Assembly: GCA_036500765.1 (NCBI GenBank) | Contig: DASYBM010000004.1 | Span: forward strand, 434,001 to 498,000 | Origin: Candidatus Sulfotelmatobacter sp. | Lineage (GTDB): Bacteria > Acidobacteriota > Terriglobia > Terriglobales > Acidobacteriaceae | Length of the DNA stretch: 64,000 bases | Reading direction: 5' to 3' | In this document: positions 42,256 through 51,571 of the stretch, piece by piece | How the letters are laid out: each line of letters starts with the position of its first letter | Numbering within the stretch: the stretch's first letter is position 1 | Program-made: the position numbers and the translations under genes | Notes under the pieces: generated by a model | The model's input: the letters and a program-made list of their open reading frames with translations, nothing else | Databases searched by the model: none | Told to the model about the DNA's origin: nothing

Positions 42256-44397
42256 TTACTCGACTCCCGTCATGACGCCGGTCACGCCGAAGGGCGAATA
42301 TTCGCCGTAGTCGGTTGAACTCGAGGGCGGCGTGAAGCTGTAGATCGATGGATCCACCTGGCGCGCGACCACATCGACGCCGACGATCGGCATGCCATCT
42401 TTGTCGCTGTCAAACGTCAGCGAGCACTGCGAGGCTTCAAATACGCCGCCATTGATGTCCCAGCGAGCGTGCGTGAAATAGAATGTGTCGCCGGCCTCGA
42501 GCTGGAATGCGGTCAGCTTGAATTGCAGGGTCAGCGTCTGCTGGAAGCGCAAACGCATCAGCGCGATCTTCGCCAGGCGCTGTGCGGTCCAAACCGACGT
42601 CGTAAATTCAAAGTGCACGTCCTGCCAAATCACCTGGCCATCGTCTTCAGTGTTCAGAAAATTCGGTTTGCCGGCGAGGCCGTTGGCCTGGTACGGAGGA
42701 AAGCTCTGCGACTGCCATGTGCCCGGAACGGAGGTCAGGCTGATGGCCGCGGCCGGACTCGCGGGAAGAAATGCGGGCGTGTAGGTGCCCTTAATGCCGT
42801 TCGCGACTTCGCGGCGCGACAAGCGAAAGTCGGCTTTGAGTCCGGCGCGCAGATCGTCGTCACCAAACGAAAGCGTGGGCGTAATGTAGGAGCCGGCGAA
42901 AATGTGCCAGAGGTCGCCGGGAGGAATCGCCCAGCCGGCCATCGAGGCGCACAGCGCCGAGAGTACATCGCCACGGGTCGAGCTGTGATCGAACATGCCA
43001 TTGCAGGTGTAGAGATTTTCGTAGACCACCGTGTTATCGGCGTTCCAGATAATCAGTTCCTGCTCTTCGCAAACGTTGGCGGACGCGATCACCGAAGCCG
43101 TGTCGATAGTGGCCGCCGCCGCGCCGATGCCGTTGAAGCTGTCCTGGAGATAATCGTTGGCGCAGAGCGCATTGTTCGACGGATTGATGGCATGCGTCGA
43201 ACGGCCGAGGCAAGTCCAGGTGAGCGTTCCATCGGTCGTGGTCGTTCCCCGCGTTGTGGCAAACACGGGATGCGATGCCGCTCCAGTTCCCGCGCCAGTG
43301 AGCATCTGTAAATAGCCAACCGGCGCTTCGATTACGACGAGATCCACCGCGCCGCTGCCGTAGGTTTCCCCTGCAACCCAGCCATCGTTCACGAGAATTG
43401 CCGGCGTGCCCCATGGCCCCTGCGCCAGCGAAGGCGGAGCGGTTGTCCCGTTGTAAACTGCGGCCACCGGCCAACCGGTGTTGAACCAGACGCAGGTGTT
43501 GTCTGCGAGTGTGGCGCCGGCGGTCCCAGATAACGCTTCAAAATTCGGCCGCGTCAGGCCGCTGCTGGGCGTAATGAAGGGGTTCGCCTGCTGGAACCAG
43601 ATATAGCCGTTGTTGTCGATGGTGTAGTCGTAAGGCGGATAATTGGTGCTCGGCGCCCAGGCGGTAACGATGCGCGGATCGACGATCTTTTTTCCGGTCA
43701 CCAGGAACTGAATGTTCGGGATCTGCCCGCTGGGATAGAGCGCGGTCAGGCCACTGTCGGCGCGCAGAATCACGTGCACCTTGGCGCAGCCTCGTTGCAG
43801 GCACGCACTGGTCCACGCAGAATCGGCGTTCGCAAGATTCGGAAAAGGCTGCGCTCCATCGGCCGGCCTGCCAGCATCGAACTCAAACATCATGTGCTGC
43901 CAGTAGAAATCGTTGATGGTGGGGAAGGCGTCAGGATGAATCTGCCAGGGCGTATCGGGAAGGGAAGAATCCTGCAAAATGTCGCTGCCGAAGTTATAGA
44001 CGAAGCCATCGACTGTGACAGCGTCGAAGCTGGTGATCTCGTGGCCGGTAAGAGTGTAGACCAGGTGCAGGAATTGGCTCGTTGTCGACTGGTTTTGGCT
44101 GCCGGGAAAACTCGCATAGGTCAAAACGCCCGCGGTTTGAAATTGGCCATAGATGACGCGCCGCGGAGAGATGCCGGAGTTTACGCTGATCGAGTTCGCA
44201 GCGCCGACTGGTTGCAGCGGAGGCCGCAAAGCCAGCCCAATGCCGGAGAGCGCAGAACTCAGCCCGATGCCGAGCATCGTGGAAAACGTCGCTGGGCCGA
44301 TCCCAAACGAGAGCAAGCCGTAATAGGCCAGCGCGCCCACGCCGCCGAGCGCGATTCCGCCCAGGATCAGGCCCAGTTCTTTTGCAGTTTTGCTCAT
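42256..44397 (-). CDS. Phage tail tip/hub protein
   Basis: A 713-residue protein. An N-terminal hydrophobic Gly/Leu-rich segment (ILGGIALGGVGALAYYGLL) is followed by GISPRRVIYGQFQTAGVLTY, LVYTLTGHEITSFDAV and repeated beta-rich regions. This is the pattern of large tail proteins at the end of siphovirus tail operons, after the NlpC/P60 gene. It probably forms the baseplate hub and contacts the host surface. Confidence 0.8.
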   Translation of the reverse strand: MSKTAKELGLILGGIALGGVGALAYYGLLSFGIGPATFSTMLGIGLSSALSGIGLALRPPLQPVGAANSISVNSGISPRRVIYGQFQTAGVLTYASFPGSQNQSTTSQFLHLVYTLTGHEITSFDAVTVDGFVYNFGSDILQDSSLPDTPWQIHPDAFPTINDFYWQHMMFEFDAGRPADGAQPFPNLANADSAWTSACLQRGCAKVHVILRADSGLTALYPSGQIPNIQFLVTGKKIVDPRIVTAWAPSTNYPPYDYTIDNNGYIWFQQANPFITPSSGLTRPNFEALSGTAGATLADNTCVWFNTGWPVAAVYNGTTAPPSLAQGPWGTPAILVNDGWVAGETYGSGAVDLVVIEAPVGYLQMLTGAGTGAASHPVFATTRGTTTTDGTLTWTCLGRSTHAINPSNNALCANDYLQDSFNGIGAAAATIDTASVIASANVCEEQELIIWNADNTVVYENLYTCNGMFDHSSTRGDVLSALCASMAGWAIPPGDLWHIFAGSYITPTLSFGDDDLRAGLKADFRLSRREVANGIKGTYTPAFLPASPAAAISLTSVPGTWQSQSFPPYQANGLAGKPNFLNTEDDGQVIWQDVHFEFTTSVWTAQRLAKIALMRLRFQQTLTLQFKLTAFQLEAGDTFYFTHARWDINGGVFEASQCSLTFDSDKDGMPIVGVDVVARQVDPSIYSFTPPSSSTDYGEYSPFGVTGVMTGVE

Positions 44398-44407
44398 CCT
44401 GTTTTGC

Positions 44408-44839
44408 TCATCCGATTTGCCAGGCTCGCTTCCAATGGCGAATTCTGATCATGGCGAGTCCTTTATCCGAAGCGCACGATGCGAAGCGGCCGTCGAGGCT
44501 GACAATTCCGATCGCGCCCTGCGCCGTGCCGTTGTCGATGAAGACGAGATCGCCGCGGCGCGCGAACGTCGGCGCAACTTCCGGCAAGGCCAGAGTCGCG
44601 GCGATGCCGGCGACGAATTGCTCGAGGCTCGAGCCGTAAATTGCCGCTGCGCCCGCCTCGTCGGAATAAGTTCCGCGATAACTGTGCCCTGGATCGATTG
44701 CGGTTGTGGTGATGGCGCGAATGCAATTGCAAACGTGCAGCGCACAGTCGAAGACGCCCCACTGGAACTCCAGCTCGCCGGCGCTCGCAATGATTTGGCC
44801 GAGGCGTTCGCGCCAGTTAGGGATGCGTTGAAGAGGCAT
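44408..44839 (-). CDS. NlpC/P60-like phage tail protein (DUF6950-like)
   Basis: A 143-residue protein with FDCALHVCNCIRA, in which a Cys follows a Asp/Phe as in NlpC/P60 amidases, and GDLVFIDNGTAQGAIGI, the His-region surrogate of the phage variant. It fills the position of the lambda K-like tail peptidase between the DUF2163-like and tail hub genes. The catalytic His is not obvious, so activity is uncertain. Confidence 0.75.
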   Translation of the reverse strand: MPLQRIPNWRERLGQIIASAGELEFQWGVFDCALHVCNCIRAITTTAIDPGHSYRGTYSDEAGAAAIYGSSLEQFVAGIAATLALPEVAPTFARRGDLVFIDNGTAQGAIGIVSLDGRFASCASDKGLAMIRIRHWKRAWQIG

Positions 44840-44851
44840 GAAGGAAAAATG

Positions 44852-45784
44852 TTAGCTGTGCACGAAGATGCTGCAAATGGAGCGGTACTCGCCCGCGATT
44901 CCCACCGTGCTGCTTCCATAGGGAATGCGCGCCATGATGTTGCAGGCTCCCGGCGAGACTCCTGTCACATTGCCCGTCGAGGTGTACTGGAAGGTTGCTA
45001 TTTTCGGATTGCTCGATGCCATCCCGAGATCGAATACTGGGCCGCTACCCGTTCCGGCCGGCCTGGTGTAGGTGCTTCCGTCCGAATAGTGCACGGTCAC
45101 TTCGATCGTGATCGAAGCACCGACCGCGAGATCCACAGAAGACGGCGACACGCTCATGAAAACGGGATAGGGACTGCCGCTATCGGCCGGCGATGGCCAG
45201 AAGAGTTGAATAGTTTGCAGCGCCTGCACAAAGCTGAGACCGAGATCGCCCGGATATTCCAGTTGCTGGTCGGGATCGTCGAAGCGACGGTTGGGAGCCA
45301 AGTTGAGCGAGAGCAGGGAATTCTCGCAGGTGATCGAGAGCGTAGAAGTGTCAGCGTTGTCGGCGAGGCTGGGCACGTCGAGCGAGCCCGCGAAGACCTG
45401 AACCGGATCGGCAAGCAGCGCATCGGTGGTTGTGCTGAACAGTCCGAACCAGAGAGTGACGCTGCCGGCAATACGCACCTGCCCCACAGCTTCGCTGACC
45501 AGGTTGGCCGGAATTCCGCTCAGCGAAAGCGTGACATTTTGCGCCTGCACCTTCGTGGTCTGCGGGATCGCGGAGAACTTCGCGAGCCAGCCCAGGCCGG
45601 TAAAAGTCTCGCCATAAGGGAAAGTCGAAGCTGGATTCGCCGGCGGACCCGCGGGAGTGATCGTGCCAACGCCGCTGAACAGATACAGCGTGTTGTCGGC
45701 GAAGGCGATCTCCGCAAACATTGCGATCGTCACCGTCTTGGCAGCGATCGCGGCGAGTACAGCGGCTGAGAGTGCGCGAGGCAT
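44852..45784 (-). CDS. Phage tail protein, DUF2163-like, with an Ig-like C-terminal domain
   Basis: A 310-residue protein. The N-terminal ~180 residues resemble phage DUF2163/BR0599 proteins (YGETFTGLGWLAKFSAIPQT, LAPNRRFDDPDQQLEYPGD). The C-terminal ~100 residues are BIG2-like (VSPSSVDLAVGASITIEVTV, ASSNPKIATF, GNVTGVSPGACNIMARI). Ig-like domains on tail proteins aid adhesion to surfaces. It lies between the small Cys-rich protein and the NlpC/P60 gene. Confidence 0.75.
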   Translation of the reverse strand: MPRALSAAVLAAIAAKTVTIAMFAEIAFADNTLYLFSGVGTITPAGPPANPASTFPYGETFTGLGWLAKFSAIPQTTKVQAQNVTLSLSGIPANLVSEAVGQVRIAGSVTLWFGLFSTTTDALLADPVQVFAGSLDVPSLADNADTSTLSITCENSLLSLNLAPNRRFDDPDQQLEYPGDLGLSFVQALQTIQLFWPSPADSGSPYPVFMSVSPSSVDLAVGASITIEVTVHYSDGSTYTRPAGTGSGPVFDLGMASSNPKIATFQYTSTGNVTGVSPGACNIMARIPYGSSTVGIAGEYRSICSIFVHS

Positions 45785-45785
45785 G

Positions 45786-46007
45786 TTAGTCTTTGCGCGC
45801 GGCCGCGGCCGCGGCGCGCCAGGCCTTCTTCACGACTTCGGGCAAATCGGCCCACTCCACTGTGCGCGGCAGACGATAAGGCGGATCCGGCGATTCGCAA
45901 AATGCGCGATAGGCGTGCTCAGCTGCCCGATCCAGTTGCGCCATGCGATCCCCATGCTCAGGACAGAGCCCGTTTACGCTGCAGCCAGCAATACAAAGAC
46001 AGGCCAT
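45786..46007 (-). CDS. Small Cys-containing phage protein, hypothetical
   Basis: A 73-residue protein beginning MACLCIAGCSVNGLCPEHG, with four Cys and a His in the first 20 residues, possibly a zinc site, and an acidic-aromatic remainder. The ATG at 46007 overlaps the stop of the preceding tail gene by one base in an ATGA-type junction. Family not recognised. Confidence 0.6.
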   Translation of the reverse strand: MACLCIAGCSVNGLCPEHGDRMAQLDRAAEHAYRAFCESPDPPYRLPRTVEWADLPEVVKKAWRAAAAAARKD

Positions 46008-46834
46008 CAGATCGCTTCCTTCGCTTTGAAGCTGATGCCGTAGGTGCGGGCCTGCTTCACGTCCCATTCGGCTTTGTTCTCATCGAGGCGGAAAGTTCCT
46101 CGGGGATTCGCGGTCACGATCGAGAGGCCGCTGCTGAGCGATTCGTGCAGCATGGGCGCAACCGTGAGGCTGGAGTTGCCGGCGCCGTCTGAATTCGCAT
46201 CGAGCAAGAGTTTGTAGAGCCGCTGCGATCCCCCGGTGGGAGTTACCTGAATGTAATCGCCGGCGAGAAGAATTCCAGTCACGCCCGGAATCCAACCGCT
46301 CGTGGTGATTACATTGTTGGGCGCGACCGCGCTGGTGCCGGCCGTGACCGGAGTCCCGGTGGCCACGCCTTGCGGCGCGACCCCGTTGGGATCGCCCATC
46401 AGGAATGTTCCGAATCGCCCGCCGAGAGCGGCGAGCATGCTGGCCCACAGTTCGGCGGTGAAGCGTTTGTCGGCATTGCGCTGCGCCAGGCTGATGGCGC
46501 GCTTCATCGGCGGCAGCGTAACTTCAATCTCCCACCATTGGGCCGGCCACTGCTGCTCTTGCTGACTGCCGCTGAAAGGCGATGCAGTTTCACCGACCAC
46601 GCTGACCAGGCGAAACTTCACTTCCTGCGGACCGAGCGCCGTTGGCGGCGTGAGTGGATACGAGAGCGACATGGTAATCGGGGCGGTAACGGAAATCAGA
46701 ATAGCTTCGTGCGTCGATCGCAGCTTGCCGCTGCTGACAATGGCGGAGGCGAGCAGCGCTTCATGCGTCGATCGGAACTTGCCGCCATTGATCGCAGAAA
46801 CGAGAGTGGCTTCATGCGTGGAGCGTTGCGCCAT
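46007..46834 (-). CDS. Phage distal tail-type protein with N-terminal tandem repeats
   Basis: A 275-residue protein. The first 50 residues contain three copies of a RSTHEAxLxSA unit (spaced by about 16-18 residues). The rest has EQQWPAQWWEIEVTLPPMKRAISLAQ, GRFGTFLMGDPN, and SSGLSIVTANPRGTFRLDE, a pattern seen in phage tail tip/distal tail proteins upstream of DUF2163-like genes. The repeats look like short adhesin or linker units. Confidence 0.72.
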   Translation of the reverse strand: MAQRSTHEATLVSAINGGKFRSTHEALLASAIVSSGKLRSTHEAILISVTAPITMSLSYPLTPPTALGPQEVKFRLVSVVGETASPFSGSQQEQQWPAQWWEIEVTLPPMKRAISLAQRNADKRFTAELWASMLAALGGRFGTFLMGDPNGVAPQGVATGTPVTAGTSAVAPNNVITTSGWIPGVTGILLAGDYIQVTPTGGSQRLYKLLLDANSDGAGNSSLTVAPMLHESLSSGLSIVTANPRGTFRLDENKAEWDVKQARTYGISFKAKEAI

Positions 46835-47881
46835 TTAAGAAGCTGCCGAGATGATGGGTTGCGCCGCATCCGCCGCCGCCGCGGTCCAGGCCGCGCTGGT
46901 GGCAGGATCGAGCGCGTAGAAACTGTCGGTCCAGGAATAAGTCGAGAGAACGTTGACGGCCGTCGCCAGGCTATTGGTGCTGCTCGATCGCACGCCGTTC
47001 TGGAATGTATGCGCCGCGCCGTCGTCTTTGCGGAAGCGCGACTTCCTCACCACACCGTTCACGGTGCCGGTGAAACTTGCGGCACCGACGGCATAGCCTT
47101 CGGTCAGAGGGAACGAGGCCGCGGAAACGTAAGTGGTGTCGTCGTCCGGAGGAACATCGTCAACGCACTGCCAGTTGGCGGAAGCGCCATTCGGCGTGAG
47201 CGTGGTGGCGTAGCCCGCGCCATTCGGCATCTTGGTATAGATCCGCGTGCCTTCGCCGAGGACTGTGTTGGGGGCCGCGCCGGAGTTGGTGTGGCAATGA
47301 AAATCGTCGAAGTAGAGTGTCAGGTTGTTACCGCGCAACTCGCCAATCTCCACCTGGTTCGCATATGCGTTGGAATTGGCAATCGTGTTGATGTTGGTCA
47401 GAGTCAGGATCGCGGCGCCGCCCGCAGGCGTGCTGAGGTAAAGGGTCGCGCTTCCGGTCGTGGAACCGAAAGTGATGATGAGGTCGATGAAATAATAATT
47501 TCCGGACGCGATCACTCCCGGAGCGGTCGCGCCCTGGACGACGCCGGCGCTGCCATTCCGGATCGCCAGCGCCCCTGAAGCGCTGACGCCCAGCATGCAC
47601 TGCATGGTGCCGTTGTCGAGGAAGCCGAGAAAATCCTCATAGCCGGTGAAGGAGAGAGAACTGATCTCGAAAGGGAAAGACAAGATCAGGCCGCTACGGT
47701 TGCCGCTGAGGTTCTTGCGCTTCCAGGTGCTGAGTCCCATGCTGACGCCCTTGCTGACGCAACCGGACGCCGCGGCGAAGCGGGCGTAGCTGGTGGAATA
47801 GCTCGGCGAGCCGTTGACCGTCTCCCACTCGTCATGAGCGGTGTCGTAGTTGTCGAATCCGTCCCAGATTTCGTAAGCCAT
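46835..47881 (-). CDS. Phage tail-associated protein, hypothetical
   Basis: A 348-residue protein beginning MAYEIWDGFDNYDT. A concanavalin/LamG-like beta segment (ATLYLSTPAGGAAIL, NNLTLYFDDFHCH) and a C-terminal AVNVLSTYSWTDSF region are seen. Comparable proteins sit between the tape measure and distal tail genes in siphoviruses and may bind sugars on the host surface. The carbohydrate role is inferred. Confidence 0.65.
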   Translation of the reverse strand: MAYEIWDGFDNYDTAHDEWETVNGSPSYSTSYARFAAASGCVSKGVSMGLSTWKRKNLSGNRSGLILSFPFEISSLSFTGYEDFLGFLDNGTMQCMLGVSASGALAIRNGSAGVVQGATAPGVIASGNYYFIDLIITFGSTTGSATLYLSTPAGGAAILTLTNINTIANSNAYANQVEIGELRGNNLTLYFDDFHCHTNSGAAPNTVLGEGTRIYTKMPNGAGYATTLTPNGASANWQCVDDVPPDDDTTYVSAASFPLTEGYAVGAASFTGTVNGVVRKSRFRKDDGAAHTFQNGVRSSSTNSLATAVNVLSTYSWTDSFYALDPATSAAWTAAAADAAQPIISAAS

Positions 47882-47971
47882 GGAATTAGAGTCTTTCGTC
47901 TCTGGCCCGTTCGGGCCGCTTGCGGAGCTGCTCAGCGCGTGGCATCATGCTCGGCGCCGCCTGGAGGAAAC

Positions 47972-48502
47972 GTGAAGCGAATCGCATATCTGCTGGCACT
48001 GACAGCGTTGCTCGATATTCAAGCGGTCGCGATGAAAAACCGGCAGAGGATTTTTCCCGAATCGTGCGAGACGGTATGGGCCGCCTCAGTCACGGTGGCA
48101 AAGACGCAGGACTATCGAATTGTCAGCATCTCCAAAGAGGAGCAAGTGATTTCCCTCGCCGCCGGCGGCGCGTGGAGCGGGGAACGCATGATCACGCTCA
48201 GCCTTGCTCCCGCCGCCGAGAAGGGCTGCGTCGCCACCGTCCAGAGCCGGTTTTCTGGCCTGGCTCACTCGGACGGCCCCGACCTTCTCGGTCGCATTCT
48301 GCTCGAACTGGTCGGGCAAACTGTTGATCGAGACTCAAAGCCCTTCCGCCACTTCAAGGACTGCGTAGAGAATTCACCATCGTCGGATGCAAAATGCGAA
48401 TCCCGGTTTCGCAAGGCCGTGGCCAGGGCATCGAACAAAACTTCCGCCAGCTCGCAGCAGCAAAAAACCGACTGGTGGCAAAATTCGCCGGCACAACACT
48501 AG
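47972..48502 (+). CDS. Plus-strand exported protein within the tail module (moron candidate)
   Basis: A 176-residue protein on the + strand, starting at a GTG with GGAGGAAAC five bases ahead. N-terminus (KRIAYLLALTALLDIQAVA) is a signal peptide. The mature part has four Cys (SCETVW, KGCVAT, KDCVEN, KCESR), which could form two disulfides in the periplasm. It converges on the tape measure gene, with a 4-base overlap at 48499. The orientation and signal peptide mark it as a likely lysogeny-expressed moron. Function unknown. Confidence 0.68.
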   Translation: MKRIAYLLALTALLDIQAVAMKNRQRIFPESCETVWAASVTVAKTQDYRIVSISKEEQVISLAAGGAWSGERMITLSLAPAAEKGCVATVQSRFSGLAHSDGPDLLGRILLELVGQTVDRDSKPFRHFKDCVENSPSSDAKCESRFRKAVARASNKTSASSQQQKTDWWQNSPAQH

Positions 48503-50742
48503 CGCGGCGTCCTTCGCTGAATCTCGCTCGCTTCGACGACTGCGCGCATGATGATGTGCGGCGCGCTCGAGGAGATGGCGCGCGCGATCTTGTCCTCGAC
48601 TCCAATTTCCCCGCCGCGGGCGTCGATGTGCACATGCACGGTTGGGCTGCCTGCGCGCAGCGCGCTGTTCGGCGTGACCGAAGATCCTGTGGGCAGGTTA
48701 ACCAGCTCCGGACCATCCTCGCCCACCAGGCTGATGCCGCCTGGCGCGAAGTCAGTGCCAGATGCGTACTGCTGATTTCCGATGTCGATTATCCCGCCGC
48801 CGCCAGCCGCGCCGGCAGCGCCGCCCGCGCTGGCGGAGATCAGCGCCTGCGTGTTGGCGATCAGCGCGGTGGTATTCGAGGTGACGGCCGTCGTGTTGGC
48901 GGTGGTCGTTGTCGCCTGCGACGCTCCGCCGATGTTGGGCAAGCCCAGCGACTTGCCGAAGGAACTATTCGAGAACATTTTCAGCAGGCTGGAGATCTCT
49001 TTGTTCAGCAGAAACTTCAGTGCCATCTGATCGAGTTCGAGGAAGTAACTGCGCCAGCTGGTCTTCGCGCCGGTGAGGGCTTTCACGGTCTGATCTTCGA
49101 AGCCCTGCAACCCTTTGTTCAGCAGATCGAAGGTGAATTGCGCATCGGAGCCTTTCGATCCCTGGCCCTGAAGCTGAATCATGAACGCCTTGAATCCTCC
49201 CGCGGCGCCGCCTTCTTTCAGCAGCTTCTCCATCTGGTCCGTAGCCTTGGCCATTTCCTCGCGCGCTTTCTGCATCGCGGCGGTGAAGGCATTCTGGTCG
49301 ATCAATCCCTGCTTGAGCAGCAGATTCAGTTCGGATTGCGCGAGCTGATATTTCTGTTGGGGAGTGACGACCTCCTCATAAGCCTGCGCCGCCAGCTTCA
49401 GTTGCGCAGCCAGGTCTTTGGTGAAAGTGTCAAGTTGTGCGGCCGTCGATCCGCCGGCGCCGAGAGTTGGCTGCGCGTTCGCTGTAGGAAACTGTGGAGC
49501 GGCTCCGGTCGGCGCGATCTTTGTGGGGAGCTCGGCCGTCGCCTTCAGCAGATCTGCATCAGCCTTCGCCTTGGCGAAGACGCGATCGAGGTCGCTTTCA
49601 AAAGCCTTCAGTGTAGCCCTAGCCCTGGTGAGCTGAAGTGCCTGATCCGAATTATGTGCGAGCTGGCGGAAATCGTTTTCGGCACTCTCTTTCATCTGCC
49701 TGATCTCAACCCTCAGCTTGTCGAGAGGATCGGTCACGGGCTGAAGCTTTGCAATCGAGCCACTCATCGATCGATAGAGATCGGCTAGCGCCGCGGCCGC
49801 TTCCTTTTGCCGCTCTAGCGCTGCGGCTTGCGCTTCCTGCTTCTGAACACCGGCTGAGGTGGCGTCTTGAACCGTTTGGATTTTCTGTAAGGCTTCGGCG
49901 AGGGCTTTCGCGGCATCGATCTCTTTGTCGGTAAACCCAATCTTCATCAATTCCGAATGGCCCGCAGCCGCACTGAAATAGTTCATCACTTCTTGGAATG
50001 CAGTGATGTGAAGGTCCTGCATCTGCGTGACCGACTGCTTTGCCCTGTCGAATTCATCCGCGAGCAGCTTCGCAGCCGAGCGGGTCTTGTTGATCGAATC
50101 GGTCAAGCCCAGGCTGTCGTATTGCTGCTTAAACTCCCCTAGTTTCTTGTTGATCTGCTCCACTCCGAGCGTGCCGGAAAAAGAAGTTGCGACGTGGAAA
50201 AACTCGCCAACAGCACTCTCGGCCTGAGACAGCCAACCGGAGGCTTCTTGCGAGGCCTTAGCCTGTTTCATTTCCGCTTCAGCGAGACGATCTACGGCTT
50301 CGGTGGCAGCAGTGACAGCTTTATCTTTGTCCTTGTAGGCGCTCATCTCCCGTGCAAACACATTGCTCACGTTCTCACTGGCTGCTTTCAGCTCTTCCTG
50401 CGCCTTCTGTGCTTTCTCGATCGACTTGGAAATCTTCTCGAAAACGTCGAAGCCGGCAACGGCCAGAGCGCCAGCGACGCCGACTCCCAGAACGGATTGC
50501 AGCGCGCTGGCGAAGGCAGGGAACTCCTGCGTAACGATCTTGGTGAGCGGGCGCGAGATGTGGATGCCGAGCGCTTCATCGATCAGACGCCAGGACTCCG
50601 CGCCTTCGCGCGAGGTGCGCTTCATCTCCGCCGACATCAGGCCGGATTCCGAGCTGGCCAGAGCCGTCGCCTGTTTCAGGCCAGCCTGGAAGTCAGCCAG
50701 GTTGACACCCATGCGAACCGAGATTGAGCCTACATCGGGCAT
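48499..50742 (-). CDS. Phage tail tape measure protein
   Basis: A 747-residue, largely helical protein with a hydrophobic segment at residues 85-110 (LQSVLGVGVAGALAVAGFDV) and long Ala/Lys/Glu/Gln-rich helices. The N-terminus MPDVGSISVRMGVNLADF and the C-terminal region with Gly-rich and LVGEDGPELVNLP/TVHVHIDARG motifs match lambda-type tape measure proteins. It sets tail length and helps eject DNA. It lies directly downstream of gp10. Confidence 0.88.
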   Translation of the reverse strand: MPDVGSISVRMGVNLADFQAGLKQATALASSESGLMSAEMKRTSREGAESWRLIDEALGIHISRPLTKIVTQEFPAFASALQSVLGVGVAGALAVAGFDVFEKISKSIEKAQKAQEELKAASENVSNVFAREMSAYKDKDKAVTAATEAVDRLAEAEMKQAKASQEASGWLSQAESAVGEFFHVATSFSGTLGVEQINKKLGEFKQQYDSLGLTDSINKTRSAAKLLADEFDRAKQSVTQMQDLHITAFQEVMNYFSAAAGHSELMKIGFTDKEIDAAKALAEALQKIQTVQDATSAGVQKQEAQAAALERQKEAAAALADLYRSMSGSIAKLQPVTDPLDKLRVEIRQMKESAENDFRQLAHNSDQALQLTRARATLKAFESDLDRVFAKAKADADLLKATAELPTKIAPTGAAPQFPTANAQPTLGAGGSTAAQLDTFTKDLAAQLKLAAQAYEEVVTPQQKYQLAQSELNLLLKQGLIDQNAFTAAMQKAREEMAKATDQMEKLLKEGGAAGGFKAFMIQLQGQGSKGSDAQFTFDLLNKGLQGFEDQTVKALTGAKTSWRSYFLELDQMALKFLLNKEISSLLKMFSNSSFGKSLGLPNIGGASQATTTTANTTAVTSNTTALIANTQALISASAGGAAGAAGGGGIIDIGNQQYASGTDFAPGGISLVGEDGPELVNLPTGSSVTPNSALRAGSPTVHVHIDARGGEIGVEDKIARAISSSAPHIIMRAVVEASEIQRRTPR

Positions 50743-51312
50743 TTAACTTTGGTTCCTCACTGCTTCAATCACTCCGTTCAGGCCTGCCCGAACGTATTCT
50801 ACAAACGTGTCGAGCGCAGCTTCCTTCGACGAGTCGAACGCCGGCCGCATGAAGGGATGCGGTGGCGTGCTAGCGCCACCGAATTCGAGTTCGTGGGCGT
50901 GCGAGTGTTTGCCGGCGCGATCGTTTCTTACGCCGTGACCTGGCGGACGGTGGCCGCGCTCGACGAAAGCCGCATAAACGCCGGGGCTTTCGGTGGTATC
51001 GACAACAGCTTCAATGCCGCCCCGTTTGTTGCGGGTGACACCCTTCACCGTGAGAGCGCCGCGCTCGTACCCTGGACCGACGATGACATAGTTGTCGGAG
51101 AGATCGCTGCCCACGCGGACTTTGGTGATAATGTCCGCTTTCAGTGCGCCGCTGCGCACGGGCGCGGTGAGTTCGATCGCCTCAGCCATGACGTCGCCGG
51201 CAGCGTGCAACGCCCCACGCATGACGCGCGTCGCCAGCACAGCCGGAATTGACTCGAGGGCGCGGCCCAACTCGTCGAGGCCGTCAACCTGAATTGTGAT
51301 CGCGTCCGGCAC
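50743..51312 (-). CDS. HK97 gp10-type phage protein
   Basis: A 189-residue protein: AITIQVDGLDELGRAL, ALHAAGDVMAEAIELTAPVRSGALKADI, YAAFVERGHRPPGHG and PHPFMRPAFDSSKEA are hallmarks of the gp10 tail completion family. In HK97-type phages this gene usually lies between the head closure and tail terminator genes; here it is after the tail chaperone pair, just before the tape measure gene. Confidence 0.88.
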   Translation of the reverse strand: MPDAITIQVDGLDELGRALESIPAVLATRVMRGALHAAGDVMAEAIELTAPVRSGALKADIITKVRVGSDLSDNYVIVGPGYERGALTVKGVTRNKRGGIEAVVDTTESPGVYAAFVERGHRPPGHGVRNDRAGKHSHAHELEFGGASTPPHPFMRPAFDSSKEAALDTFVEYVRAGLNGVIEAVRNQS

Positions 51313-51560
51313 TAGCTCTCTTGCGCAGCCTTTGAGCTGTCCGGAACTTCTGCCGGAAGCGCCAGGAGCACATCGTCGAGATGAAGCACCTCTTTCAGAT
51401 TCGGGCAGGGATCGTTCGGCTTGATCGGCGCGATACGTCCATTACAAAAATCATTTCCTGCGGTCGCGTCGTAGAGAATGCCGATGACCGGCGGCCCATA
51501 GCTCGGAATCAGCACAACCTTGTCGCCGTTTTTCGCTTCACGTCCATTTTTGTAATGCAT
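51312..51560 (-). CDS. Small phage protein, hypothetical
   Basis: An 82-residue protein beginning MHYKNGREAKNGDKVVLIP, with a beta-barrel-like pattern (VIGILYDATAGNDFCNGRIAPI). Not recognised, but intact and coupled by start/stop overlap with gp10. Confidence 0.6.
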   Translation of the reverse strand: MHYKNGREAKNGDKVVLIPSYGPPVIGILYDATAGNDFCNGRIAPIKPNDPCPNLKEVLHLDDVLLALPAEVPDSSKAAQES

Positions 51561-51571
51561 CTTTTGTTCTC

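Noticed and set aside
44390-45769. A 459-codon + frame opposite the tail tip genes
   Set aside because: Real genes lie on the minus strand with overlapping starts and stops; the antisense frame has no domain.
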